Below, in pieces: positions 6,972-13,934 of a stretch of 15,982 nt of DNA. Numbering within the stretch: the first letter of the stretch is position 1; each line of letters opens with the position of its first letter. The stretch is from positions 1 to 15,982 of the forward strand of contig JBJKSO010000081.1 of the NCBI GenBank assembly GCA_046703825.1. Direction: 5' to 3'. The notes below the pieces were generated by a model that saw nothing but the letters and a program-made list of their open reading frames with translations, was not told where the DNA came from and searched no databases. A program made the position numbers and the translations under genes. Source of the stretch: JBJKSO01 sp046703825 (lineage in GTDB: Bacteria; Chloroflexota; Dormibacteria; Aeolococcales; Bog-877).

Positions 6972-7529
6972 TCAGAGGGTGACGAAGAGCTCCCGCAGAG
7001 GCGCCCCCAGCGCGGCCTCGAGCTTCGAGAAGACTGGGGTGTGACGGAGCGACGGCCTGCCGTCCACGTCCGCGAAAGTGATCTCAGCGCTCGCCACCGG
7101 CAGCTCTGGCGTCCAGCCGAGGCGGCTGACATCGACGGGACGGCGGCAGCTGGCGCAGACCGCCTCAAGTGGATCGGTCAGTGGGAAGCTGAGATGAAAA
7201 AACTGCAGCTCGGCCTGACAGGTGGGGCATGCCGCCCGGTAGGTGTTCGGGGGCTCGGTGTCGAATCCGTCCGGGCCGGGGTCTGGGTAGCAGCGGCGAA
7301 CCCCCGCGTCCACGCGCACCTCCCCCGGCGACCGCGCCAGCTGCGGCAGCGATCCGGGGCGCAGCAGCCTGGCGAACTGCGGACCGGGCACCAGTTCAGC
7401 CAGCGGGCCGGCGCAAGCGGCCAGGCCGGCGCCGATCAAGACCTGCGCCGCCTGCTGCACCTGTTGCGGGGTGGGCACATGGTTCGGATCGGCGGGCACC
7501 AGGTGGAGCCAGGTGCGGTGGGGGTGCAT
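6972..7529 (-). CDS. hypothetical zinc-ribbon protein
   Basis: A 185-aa protein on the minus strand. The ATG at 7529 is chosen over the 7700 start because a GGGGGAG Shine-Dalgarno (7544-7538) sits 8 nt before it and the longer form would cover the divergent promoter region. A zinc ribbon is visible: C101-x2-C104 and C125-x2-C128, about 20 residues apart. The C-terminal part contains FADVDGRPSLRHTPVF. The N-terminal half (residues 10-70) is helical and Pro/Leu-rich. No family is recognised. It is convergent with the VirB6-like gene (7-nt gap) and divergent from the small membrane gene at 7591. Confidence 0.65.
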   Translation of the reverse strand: MHPHRTWLHLVPADPNHVPTPQQVQQAAQVLIGAGLAACAGPLAELVPGPQFARLLRPGSLPQLARSPGEVRVDAGVRRCYPDPGPDGFDTEPPNTYRAACPTCQAELQFFHLSFPLTDPLEAVCASCRRPVDVSRLGWTPELPVASAEITFADVDGRPSLRHTPVFSKLEAALGAPLRELFVTL

Positions 7530-7590
7530 GCGGGCCACTCCCCCGATCGTAGTCCGCCCCTCGGGCAGGCCACCAGGGGACTTGCTAGGC

Positions 7591-7938
7591 GTGAGGCATC
7601 TTCGACCCGGGACCGCGCTGGCAGCGGTGGGAGCCTGCGCCGCCCTTTCCGTGGTGGTACCGCCACTGGCCGGGCTCCTCAATGTGGTGGGCACTCTCAC
7701 CCTTGTAGCGCTGGCCGCCTATGCCGGGTACCGGGGCTGGGCGTGGATGGAGTCGATCGTGGAAGCCTCCCGCCGGCCGGCCACGGTGCGGCGCAACCGG
7801 GAAGAGTCGGCCCCAGGCAGAGCCAAGGCACGGCAGCGGGACTCCGATCGCGAGGTGGGCCAGGAGCGGTCCGCGGCCGTGCTGCACCACCCCCTCGGCC
7901 TCCATCGGCCGGCCGGGCGCTCGCGGCCCGAGCGCTGA
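7591..7938 (+). CDS. small membrane protein with basic cytoplasmic tail
   Basis: A 115-aa protein from GTG 7591. AGGGGA at 7574-7579 may serve as a distant ribosome site. Hydrophobic residues ~9-46 form one or two membrane helices; the rest (from about residue 58) is Arg/Glu-rich and probably disordered. There is no enzymatic motif. The gene lies 61 nt from the divergent minus-strand start at 7529, so the two probably share a bidirectional promoter region. A TAGGCG sequence lies directly in front of the GTG, and it is unclear whether it acts as a -10 box. It ends 41 nt before ispH, which has its own promoter. Function unknown. Confidence 0.5.
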   Translation: MRHLRPGTALAAVGACAALSVVVPPLAGLLNVVGTLTLVALAAYAGYRGWAWMESIVEASRRPATVRRNREESAPGRAKARQRDSDREVGQERSAAVLHHPLGLHRPAGRSRPER

Positions 7939-7966
7939 GTTCGCAGGGGGACTTCCCGACTGCTGC

Positions 7967-7972
7967 TAGGCT
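7967..7972 (+). promoter_or_regulatory. -10 box TAGGCT of leaderless ispH
   Basis: TAGGCT is followed by 7 nt and then the ispH ATG at 7980, the spacing expected between a -10 box and the first transcribed base. The mRNA should therefore be leaderless; no Shine-Dalgarno is visible at a usable distance. The -35 is not clear. Confidence 0.6.
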
Positions 7973-7979
7973 GGAACCG

Positions 7980-8867
7980 ATGGAGGTCGTCAAGATCCGG
8001 CCCCGCGGCTATTGCCACGGTGTGGTCGAGGCCATCCGCGCGCTGCGGCAGACCTCGGAGCAGCGAGCGGGCGAACCCATAGCCATGCTCGGCTACCTGG
8101 TTCACAACGAACATGTGACCAGAGAGTTCGCTGAGCTCGGAGTGAGGCTTGTCGATGCGCCTTCCCGGCTCGAGGCGCTGGACAGCGTCGAGCGGGGCAC
8201 CGTGGTGCTCACCGCCCACGGGGTGTCCCCCGAGGTGAAGGCCCGGGCGGCGGCCAAGGGCCTCAACGTGGTCGATGCCACCTGCAGTGACGTCGTTCGC
8301 ACCCACGACCTGGTTCGGCGCCTGGCCGATCAGGGTTACACCATCATCTACATCGGCAAGGTGGGACATCCGGAACCGGAGGGGGTGATGGGAGAGGCCC
8401 CGGATCGCGTCTACCTGGTGCAGACGCTGGAGGATGTCGACCGCCTAGAGATTGAGGCCGAGCGGCTGGCGGTCACCACCCAGACCACCCTGTCGATCTG
8501 GGACACCCAGGCCATCATCGAGCGGCTCCGCGCGCGCTACCCCCATCTCGAGGTGCACAACGAGATCTGCAACGCCACCCAAGAGCGGCAGCAGGCGGCA
8601 GTGGAGGCCGCCAGCGAGTGCGACGTGGTGATCGTGGTCGGCAGCAGTCGCAGCAGCAACAGTCTGCGGCTGGTCCAGGTGGTGGAAGAGTTGGCGCACC
8701 GGCCCGCCCACCTGGTCGACACCGCCGAAGATCTCAGACCCGAGTGGTTCTCGGGATGCCGGCGGGTCGGAGTGACGGCGGGAGCGTCCACGCCGACGGC
8801 CCTCACCCGCGAGGTGATCGCCGCTCTGGAGCAGCTGGAGCCAGCGGGCGCGCCTTCTCCGGCCTGA
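7980..8867 (+). CDS. ispH: 4-hydroxy-3-methylbut-2-enyl diphosphate reductase
   Basis: The last enzyme of the MEP isoprenoid pathway: a [4Fe-4S] protein that reduces HMBPP to IPP and DMAPP. The 295-aa protein shows all three cluster cysteines, C12 (RGYCHGV), C102 (DATCSDV) and C197 (NEICNATQERQ). It also has the substrate-binding histidines H42 (VHNEHV), H80 (AHGVSP) and H130, the proton-relay E134 in GHPEPEG, the TQTTLS threonines and the SSxSN motif (SSRSSNS). The RPRGYCHGVVEA start resembles the Bacillus-type IspH. ATG 7980 gives this exact family N-terminus and is 7 nt from the -10 box. It converges on the minus-strand gene with no gap (TGA then TCA). The identification is firm. Confidence 0.96.
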   Translation: MEVVKIRPRGYCHGVVEAIRALRQTSEQRAGEPIAMLGYLVHNEHVTREFAELGVRLVDAPSRLEALDSVERGTVVLTAHGVSPEVKARAAAKGLNVVDATCSDVVRTHDLVRRLADQGYTIIYIGKVGHPEPEGVMGEAPDRVYLVQTLEDVDRLEIEAERLAVTTQTTLSIWDTQAIIERLRARYPHLEVHNEICNATQERQQAAVEAASECDVVIVVGSSRSSNSLRLVQVVEELAHRPAHLVDTAEDLRPEWFSGCRRVGVTAGASTPTALTREVIAALEQLEPAGAPSPA

Positions 8868-9764
8868 TCAGCCCGGCGGCTGGCCGGCGATCTGCGCTGG
8901 CGTGAGCTGCTCCTTGGCCACCCGGAAGTCAAAGTAGAGCACCACGATGCCGACGCCGAAGATCGGGGCGATCAGGAGCGCGATCACCAGTCCGCCGACG
9001 AAGCTGGCCGCCTGGAGCGACGCGCCGTGCAGGCCGGACTCGACGAGTCCCAGCAGCAGGCCGAGCAGCCCGCCGACGGCAACCTGCATCACCCAGAGCA
9101 GCAGCACGATGCCGAGGCCGTGGCCGACCCGGTTGGCCGTAAGGCCCCAGCTGCGCCGGAGTGCCTCCACCGGCGAACAGCCCTCCAGCACCAGCGCGGG
9201 AACCGCCACCACCAAGCGGACTGCGACGATGGCGATCAAGATCAGCGCTGCAATTCCCACCACCACGTCGAGCAGTAGCGCCCCCTTGCCCACCGCCAGC
9301 GCCACCCCGGCCAGCACCCCGGCCGAGACGGCAATGCTGCCGACTAGGATCAAGCCCACCAAGATGGAGACGCCCAGCAGGGGAAGCCAGCGCCGAAAGG
9401 CGAAGCGGTAAGCCTCGCCGACCGTGGCCACCCGGCCCAAAAAGCGCTCCGCCACCACCCGCGTGAAGGCCGCCGCCTGAAGCGGAATCACGGCCAAGGC
9501 GTTGAGTGCGGCCAGGATCAAACCGACCACCAGCAGACTGACCAGGTAGTGCACCAGGGCGTGGCTCTGGGCGGCCGTGATCTTGCTGGTGTGTGCGGGC
9601 AGATGGGGGACCTTGGTCAGCAAGGTGGCGGTCACCAAGAAGCTCAGGAGCTGGTAGGGGACCTGAAGAACTGCGATCGTGCCGATCAGCAGCCCGAAAT
9701 TGTGGCCGTACAGCGAGAAGACGGTGTCCAGCACTTCCGAAGCCCGCAGCGGGCGAAGCGACAT
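8868..9764 (-). CDS. polytopic membrane protein, GPDPase-membrane-domain-like
   Basis: A 298-aa protein starting at ATG 9764 (minus strand), with GGAAG 7 nt upstream; the upstream GTG at 9785 would only add seven residues. The N-terminus MSLRPLRASEVLDTVFSLY and the later VLEGCSPVEALRRSWGLT are typical of the family annotated as the membrane domain of glycerophosphodiester phosphodiesterase and related YciC/DUF-type proteins. About six membrane helices are seen, several of them Gly/Val/Leu-rich. No phosphodiesterase catalytic domain is attached, so an enzymatic role should not be assumed; a structural or transport role is equally likely. A TAACCT sequence about 27 nt upstream may be its -10 box. 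It converges with ispH. Confidence 0.75.
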   Translation of the reverse strand: MSLRPLRASEVLDTVFSLYGHNFGLLIGTIAVLQVPYQLLSFLVTATLLTKVPHLPAHTSKITAAQSHALVHYLVSLLVVGLILAALNALAVIPLQAAAFTRVVAERFLGRVATVGEAYRFAFRRWLPLLGVSILVGLILVGSIAVSAGVLAGVALAVGKGALLLDVVVGIAALILIAIVAVRLVVAVPALVLEGCSPVEALRRSWGLTANRVGHGLGIVLLLWVMQVAVGGLLGLLLGLVESGLHGASLQAASFVGGLVIALLIAPIFGVGIVVLYFDFRVAKEQLTPAQIAGQPPG

Positions 9765-9854
9765 CGGTCGGCTTCCGGCGGCCACGCGCGCAGGTTACAG
9801 GAGCCACCCAGCCCCCGGTGCCGGTGGCTCCCGACCGCCGGACCCCCGGCCCGC

Positions 9855-9860
9855 TAGGAT
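9855..9860 (+). promoter_or_regulatory. -10 box TAGGAT of a leaderless transcript
   Basis: TAGGAT is followed by 6 nt and ATG 9867, the same geometry as at 4665 and 7967. It sits in the 102-nt divergent gap with the minus-strand membrane gene and is the main support for the ORF it precedes. Confidence 0.5.
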
Positions 9861-9866
9861 CGCGCC

Positions 9867-10319
9867 ATGGAGGAGCCTGCCCGACCAGTTCCGGTCCGGG
9901 CCGAGCTAGTCGGGCCGGCGCGACGGCCGACGATCGACCCGCGCGCCCTGACCGCGGCGGCCACTTTGGTGCCGGTCGGCAGTCGCCTGCTGTGGTGGTG
10001 GTTGAGTCGGCGCCGGCTCACCCACCGGTCCAGCCCGGCGCGGGGAGATCGGTCTTCTCGGATGGTGGCAGTCGAGCGAACTGAGATCAAAATGGAGCAG
10101 CGCCGTCGCGGCAGGTGGCGGGTGCAGATCGTCAACACCAGCTGGCACGCTCCCAACACCTCTCGAGCCCCGGCACCGCCCCCGGCGCCGAGCGGCGGGT
10201 GGCGCTCGGCCGCCCGCCTCGCCGGCCTTCTGCTCCAGAGCCCGCTGGCGCCGGTCGCGGGGGCGCGCCTTAGGCGCCTCGACCCGCCGCGCGCTGATCT
10301 CGACAACCCCAACTCCTAG
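9867..10319 (+). CDS. basic hypothetical protein
   Basis: A 150-aa Arg/Pro/Ala-rich protein. Residues ~28-47 (AAATLVPVGSRLLWWW) could be one membrane-associated helix followed by an Arg-rich turn; a WRVQIVNTSWHAP segment near residue 84 looks structured, while the remainder is low-complexity Pro/Ala/Arg. No family is recognised. It competes with antisense open frames of similar length, but only this frame has a -10 box in register (TAGGAT, 6 nt before the ATG). High-GC DNA readily gives such ORFs, so it may not be translated. Confidence 0.4.
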   Translation: MEEPARPVPVRAELVGPARRPTIDPRALTAAATLVPVGSRLLWWWLSRRRLTHRSSPARGDRSSRMVAVERTEIKMEQRRRGRWRVQIVNTSWHAPNTSRAPAPPPAPSGGWRSAARLAGLLLQSPLAPVAGARLRRLDPPRADLDNPNS

Positions 10320-10364
10320 CTGGGTGCGGCGGAGCAGTGAAATCCCTTGGTTAGCCCAGACCCC

Positions 10365-10378
10365 GTTCCCTAGGGAAC
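10365..10378. promoter_or_regulatory. perfect 14-bp palindrome, candidate operator of the GntR regulator
   Basis: GTTCCCTAGGGAAC reads identically on both strands with no spacer. It lies 64 nt before the GntR start codon and 44 nt before the TAGCAT -10 box. GntR-family proteins are dimers that bind short palindromes and often control their own gene, so this is a good candidate operator. Its role is inference. Confidence 0.45.
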
Positions 10379-10421
10379 ATTGGAGCGCCAAAATAAAAGT
10401 CCGGCCCTACGGGGGCTGCCC

Positions 10422-10427
10422 TAGCAT
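10422..10427 (+). promoter_or_regulatory. -10 box TAGCAT of the GntR gene
   Basis: TAGCAT is 14 nt before GTG 10442. A start near 10434 would leave a leader of about 8 nt, and GAAGGAG at 10433-10439 is only 2 nt from the GTG, too close for normal ribosome-site use. Near-leaderless initiation is therefore likely. Confidence 0.4.
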
Positions 10428-10441
10428 GAGGTGAAGGAGAG

Positions 10442-11251
10442 GTGGCAGTCGGAGAGCCCCAGGTCGAGTCCGGCTCCGTACCGGATTCGAACAAGCGCCC
10501 AACCGTCCCGCTTTGGGAGCAAGTCCTAGCTGAGCTTCGCCTGCGGATCGCCTCTGGCGAATTCACTGACCGATTCCCACCCGACCGGGAGCTGGTCGCG
10601 GAGTTCCACGTCTCCCGGCACACCGTCCGCGAAGCTGTCCGCCAGCTGCACAGGCAGGGGACCCTGGAGCGGCGCCGGGGACGCGGGGGTACCCGGGTGC
10701 GCAGGATGGAACTCGAGCAGCCGGCCGGTGTCTTCTACAGCCTCTACCGGTCGGTGGAGGCCCACGGCGTACCGCAGAGGAGCACTGTCCTCAGCCTGGA
10801 GTTGCGCGACGACCGGGTGGCCGCCCGGAAGCTCGAGGTGGCGGCGAGCGAGGACTTGGTGTTCCTCAAGCGCATCCGGCACAGCGGCGACGCTCCGCTC
10901 GCCCTGGATCGGATCTGGCTGCCGGCCAGCATCGCCAGTCCGCTGTTGGCCGCCGACTTCAGAGACGTCGGCGTCTACGATGAGCTCGAGCAGCGCTGCG
11001 GGATCGTGATGGACGCGGCCTGGGAGCGAGTGGGACCGGCGACGCCCAGCGCCGAGGAGCGTGAGCTGCTCCGGCTGCCCAGGGGCCAAGCGGTATTCGC
11101 GATCGAGCGCCTGATTCTTGCTCAGGGCAAGCCCGTGGAGTGGCGGCTCAGCCTGGTCCGCGGCGACCGGTACGCCTTCGTCGTGGAGTGGCCACGGGGG
11201 ACGCGTCACCTTTCAACCACCTTCGATATGGTGACCGCGACCCGCCTATAG
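10442..11251 (+). CDS. GntR-family transcriptional regulator (HutC/UTRA type)
   Basis: A 269-aa regulator. Residues ~22-88 form the winged helix-turn-helix: PLWEQVLAELRLRIASGEF, RFPPDRELVAEFHVSRHTVREAVRQL and the wing RRRGRGGTRV. Residues ~100-262 form a UTRA effector domain (alternating FLKRIRHSG, PLALDRIWLP, QAVFAIERLI and VEWRLSLVRGDRYAF), as in HutC, NagR and TreR. The GTG start is the only reasonable one before the HTH. UTRA domains bind small molecules such as sugars, amino sugars or histidine derivatives; the ligand cannot be read here. The wall-hydrolase genes follow downstream after two hairpins and a separate promoter. An operator candidate lies upstream at 10365. The family is firm. 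Confidence 0.92.
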   Translation: MAVGEPQVESGSVPDSNKRPTVPLWEQVLAELRLRIASGEFTDRFPPDRELVAEFHVSRHTVREAVRQLHRQGTLERRRGRGGTRVRRMELEQPAGVFYSLYRSVEAHGVPQRSTVLSLELRDDRVAARKLEVAASEDLVFLKRIRHSGDAPLALDRIWLPASIASPLLAADFRDVGVYDELEQRCGIVMDAAWERVGPATPSAEERELLRLPRGQAVFAIERLILAQGKPVEWRLSLVRGDRYAFVVEWPRGTRHLSTTFDMVTATRL

Positions 11252-11255
11252 CGCG

Positions 11256-11286
11256 GCAGGCGCTCACTTCCTCACCGAACGCCTGC
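11256..11286 (+). terminator. inverted repeat after the GntR gene
   Basis: GCAGGCG (11256-11262) and CGCCTGC (11280-11286) are perfectly complementary with a 17-nt loop, beginning 5 nt after the GntR stop. There is no U-tract. It could terminate or stabilise the GntR transcript; it overlaps the next inverted repeat by 3 nt. Confidence 0.35.
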
Positions 11287-11313
11287 ACGGAGTGGTTACC
11301 CGCCCGCCGTGCA
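11284..11313 (+). repeat. second inverted repeat, overlapping the first
   Basis: TGCACGG (11284-11290) and CCGTGCA (11307-11313) are perfect complements around a 16-nt loop. Bases 11284-11286 belong to both repeats, so the two hairpins compete at their junction. It ends 12 nt before the -35 of the wall-hydrolase promoter and could also be a regulator site there. Confidence 0.35.
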
Positions 11314-11325
11314 CCCGCTTCAATG

Positions 11326-11354
11326 TTGCATTGTCGTGACGCACAGGCTACTGT
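11326..11354 (+). promoter_or_regulatory. promoter TTGCAT-17-TACTGT of the first CHAP gene
   Basis: A -35 TTGCAT (11326-11331) and a -10 TACTGT (11349-11354) are separated by exactly 17 nt, close to the sigma-70/HrdB consensus. Transcription from about 11361 would give a leader of ~150 nt before ATG 11512. The leader contains a perfect 5-bp hairpin with a 4-nt loop (GTGCT/AGCAC, 11474-11487) but no riboswitch that I recognise. Confidence 0.55.
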
Positions 11355-11511
11355 CTCGCGGCAGGAAGCACTGGCACACGCCGCAGCCAGAGAGGGCGGG
11401 CGCCGAACTGGTCCTGGAACGCGCGACATCGTTTCGTCACCAGATCTATAACCGCACGTCACCACCTGAGTCGGTGCTGGCGAGCACAATCGCGGTCGTT
11501 GTCGTTTGGTT

Positions 11512-12684
11512 ATGTTGCCTAGTCACTTTTCGCTCAAAATTCGCAGTGCGGCCGTCTTGGCACTCGTCACCGCAGGCTGCGCTGTCGCCAGTCTGCTGGC
11601 CCAGCCGACGGCAATCGCCAACAACCTGAGCGCACAGATCTCATCGCTGCAGGCTCAGGAATCGCAGCTGCAGTCGCAACTTCAACAGCTGCGCAACGAG
11701 GCATCACAAGCAGGTCAGCAAGCTGCGTTGACCGCGCAGCAGATAGTGGTGCTGCAGCAGCAGCTCGCCAAGGCGCAGGCGCAACTAGAGGCGGACAACA
11801 ACGCGCTGGCGCTTACCAATGATCAGTTGGTCGCGACGCAGGCCAAGATACGCCAGGACCGCGCTCAGCTCTCATCCCTGGTCCTGGCGCTCTACCAGCG
11901 CAACACCGGGAACGACCTGACCACGGCTCTGGTGGACAGCTCGGGCGTGTCGCAGTTCATGGACGCATCGCTGGCACTGCAGACTCTTCGGACCCAGTTC
12001 AGCCAGCTTACCGAGCAGCTGGTCTATGAGGAAAACCGCCTGCAGACGCTCCGCGCGCAGCAGCAGGCCCAGCAGAAGGCGGTCGCAGCCCAGGTGATCT
12101 CGCTGCAGAACACCGAGGCCCAGCTCCAGACCGAAGAGGCCAACTACCAGCAGCAGCAGGCCAACCTCTCCGCGCAAGCCCAACAGACTGCGAACAACAT
12201 TCAGTCGGAGAACAATCACGTGTCCCAGCTGCAGGCTCAGCTCGCATTGGAGCAGGAGCAGCAGGCGTCCGGGGCGGGCCCGGGGGTGGCCGGCAATGCC
12301 AGCCTGCAGTACGGCAGCGGGGTTCAGGTACTTGGGTATCAGTACACCTCTCCCATCCAGCCCAACCACTTCTACGGCGGTCAGTGCACCTGGTACGTGG
12401 CCAGCCGGGTCTACGTCCCCTGGTTCGGCAACGCCGATCAATGGGCGGCTGCGGCTGCGGCAGATGGTTACGCCGAAGGCTCGACTCCCCGGGTGGGGTC
12501 GATCGTGGTCTGGGCCGCGGGCGGCCTCTACGACCCTAACTACGGCCACGTCGCCTACGTCGTCGGGGTGCAGGGCCCATCGCAGTTCACCGTCGACGAG
12601 GCGAACTTCTTCGACATCCCCTACCTGGTGGACCAGCGCGAAATCACCAGCCTGAGCGGCGTCGAAGCTTTCATCTACCCCTAG
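11512..12684 (+). CDS. secreted coiled-coil CHAP-domain peptidoglycan hydrolase (copy 1)
   Basis: A 390-aa exported protein. An N-terminal signal peptide (residues ~8-36: KIR, a hydrophobic run, then PTAIA) precedes long Gln/Leu/Ala-rich coiled coils (residues ~38-250). These are interrupted near 120-170 by a QLSSLVLALYQRNTGN...GVSQFMD region like the PcsB/RipC hairpin. A linker leads to a CHAP domain with C292 (GGQCTWYV), H346 (YGHVAYV) and E363/N365 (DEANF), the cysteine amidase/endopeptidase active site. CHAP enzymes cleave the peptide part of peptidoglycan; PcsB-type proteins are activated by FtsEX through their coiled coil, which is a plausible but unproven role here. ATG 11512 is chosen over TTG 11506, which adds only two residues; no Shine-Dalgarno is seen. 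It is paralogous to the next gene. Confidence 0.88.
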   Translation: MLPSHFSLKIRSAAVLALVTAGCAVASLLAQPTAIANNLSAQISSLQAQESQLQSQLQQLRNEASQAGQQAALTAQQIVVLQQQLAKAQAQLEADNNALALTNDQLVATQAKIRQDRAQLSSLVLALYQRNTGNDLTTALVDSSGVSQFMDASLALQTLRTQFSQLTEQLVYEENRLQTLRAQQQAQQKAVAAQVISLQNTEAQLQTEEANYQQQQANLSAQAQQTANNIQSENNHVSQLQAQLALEQEQQASGAGPGVAGNASLQYGSGVQVLGYQYTSPIQPNHFYGGQCTWYVASRVYVPWFGNADQWAAAAAADGYAEGSTPRVGSIVVWAAGGLYDPNYGHVAYVVGVQGPSQFTVDEANFFDIPYLVDQREITSLSGVEAFIYP

Positions 12685-12728
12685 GCCAGCAACCCCACTT
12701 CACGCCGGTCGATCCGGGTCAGCACCGG

Positions 12729-12757
12729 TTGCCAGGCAGGGCACCGACTGCTAGAGT
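12729..12757 (+). promoter_or_regulatory. promoter TTGCCA-17-TAGAGT of the second CHAP gene
   Basis: TTGCCA (12729-12734) and TAGAGT (12752-12757) are spaced by 17 nt. Transcription from about 12764 would leave a ~27-nt leader before ATG 12791. The second hydrolase can thus be expressed independently of the first. Confidence 0.55.
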
Positions 12758-12790
12758 GCTGGTCGAGACGCATCCAGCTCTCGTCACACC

Positions 12791-13930
12791 ATGTCTCATC
12801 ACCTCCATGCGCCTTTGCTGCGCTCGCTTGCCCAGATTGCCCTTGCGGTGACAGCCGTGGGGGGCGTAGTGCCCGTTTTGGACACGGTCGGGGTCAGCGC
12901 CGCCAGCCTGGGTCAACTCCAAGCCCAAGAGATGGCCCTACAGGGCCAACTGCAGTCGCTGAACGGCCAGGAGCATCAGGCCGCCACTCAAGCGGCCGCC
13001 ATCCAAGCCAGCATCAACGTGACCCAGCAGAAGCTGACCGCCGCCCAGCACCAGCTGTCGCTGGCCAACGCGATGCTGGCCAACACTGATGATCGCCTGG
13101 GTGTGACTCGGGCGAAGATGGACCGCGACCGGTACCAGCTGGCGCTGCTGGTGAGCCAGCTCTATCAGCACAACGCGGGCAACAACCTCAGCGCCGCCAT
13201 CGTTGACGGCGGCGGGGTCTCCGGCTTCATGGACACAACGATCGCGCTACAAGGATTCAAGCAGCGCTTCTCAGCTCTGACTGTCCAAGTCCACGCAGAC
13301 GCGGAGCGACTCGCCGCTTTGCGCGCCCAGCAGAAGAAGCAGGAGCAAGTGGTGGCGGCAGCCGTTAGCCACCTGGCGTCCCAGCAGCAACAGCTGCAGA
13401 CCCAGGAGGCGAACTTCACCGCCCAGGCAGCCAGCCTCAGCGGCCAGGCAGCCCAGGTGGCCGCTCAGGCCCAGCAGGTGTCCAACCAGATCATCCTGAT
13501 CGAGGAGCAGTCCATCTCCTTCGCCCCCGGCAACGCGGCTGCCGAGGAGGGCACGATCCTGGCGGTGTGCGGGCTCGGATCGCGCAACTCCGCGTGTCCG
13601 GTGGGGAGCTACTACAGTGGATTCCCCTATGGGCAGTGCACCTGGTACGTGGGTACCCGGACGCCGGTGGGCTGGGGCGGCAACGCCTACCAGTGGATCA
13701 CCAACGCCATCTACGACGGCGCCAACATCGGCTATTCCCCTCGAGTGGGCTCGATCGTCGTGTTCAGCCGCGGCGGCGCCTACGACTACTACTACGGCCA
13801 CGTGGCCTGGGTGGTCCAGGTCCTCGGACCGACCCGGTTCATCGTGGATGAGGCCAACTTTCTCTCCGGCCTCCAGGATGAGAGGGAGATCTCGAGTCTG
13901 AGCGGCGTCGAAGGGTTCATATACACATAG
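12791..13930 (+). CDS. secreted coiled-coil CHAP-domain peptidoglycan hydrolase (copy 2)
   Basis: A 379-aa paralogue of the preceding gene with the same order. A signal peptide ends near VSAAS (residue ~38). Gln/Ala-rich coiled coils span residues 40-240 with the equivalent LLVSQLYQHNAGN...GVSGFMD hairpin. The CHAP domain has C283 (YGQCTWYV), H337 (YGHVAWV) and E354/N356 (DEANF). Both copies end alike (EISSLSGVEGFIY here, EITSLSGVEAFIY in copy 1). It differs in a linker with two extra cysteines (AVCGLGSRNSACPVG) that could form a disulfide outside the cell, and in a less Gln-rich coiled coil. ATG 12791 lies 33 nt from its own -10 box. The DHH gene begins 4 nt after its stop, so they are probably co-transcribed. 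Confidence 0.88.
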   Translation: MSHHLHAPLLRSLAQIALAVTAVGGVVPVLDTVGVSAASLGQLQAQEMALQGQLQSLNGQEHQAATQAAAIQASINVTQQKLTAAQHQLSLANAMLANTDDRLGVTRAKMDRDRYQLALLVSQLYQHNAGNNLSAAIVDGGGVSGFMDTTIALQGFKQRFSALTVQVHADAERLAALRAQQKKQEQVVAAAVSHLASQQQQLQTQEANFTAQAASLSGQAAQVAAQAQQVSNQIILIEEQSISFAPGNAAAEEGTILAVCGLGSRNSACPVGSYYSGFPYGQCTWYVGTRTPVGWGGNAYQWITNAIYDGANIGYSPRVGSIVVFSRGGAYDYYYGHVAWVVQVLGPTRFIVDEANFLSGLQDEREISSLSGVEGFIYT

Positions 13931-13934
13931 AGAA

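Noticed and set aside
5839..7044. 401-codon open frame across the VirB6-like gene
   Set aside because: Its translation is Arg/Gly/Pro/Ala-rich without hydrophobic periodicity, whereas the frame from 6053 gives regular membrane helices. It is a high-GC shadow.
9906..10391. Minus-strand open frame opposite the 9867 gene
   Set aside because: It is Arg/Ala-rich low-complexity sequence that covers the palindrome, with no recognisable -10 box or ribosome site; the plus frame has a -10 box in register.
11361..11511. Possible c-di-AMP (ydaO) riboswitch in the leader of the first CHAP gene
   Set aside because: A GCCGAAC-like stretch and the hydrolase context suggested it, but the conserved GGGGACC-type core and other elements are missing.
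11512..11625. Lipoprotein signal (TAGC at residues 20-23) in the first CHAP protein
   Set aside because: Position -3 is Thr instead of Leu/Val/Ile and the Cys lies inside the hydrophobic run; an ordinary signal peptide ending at AIA fits better.
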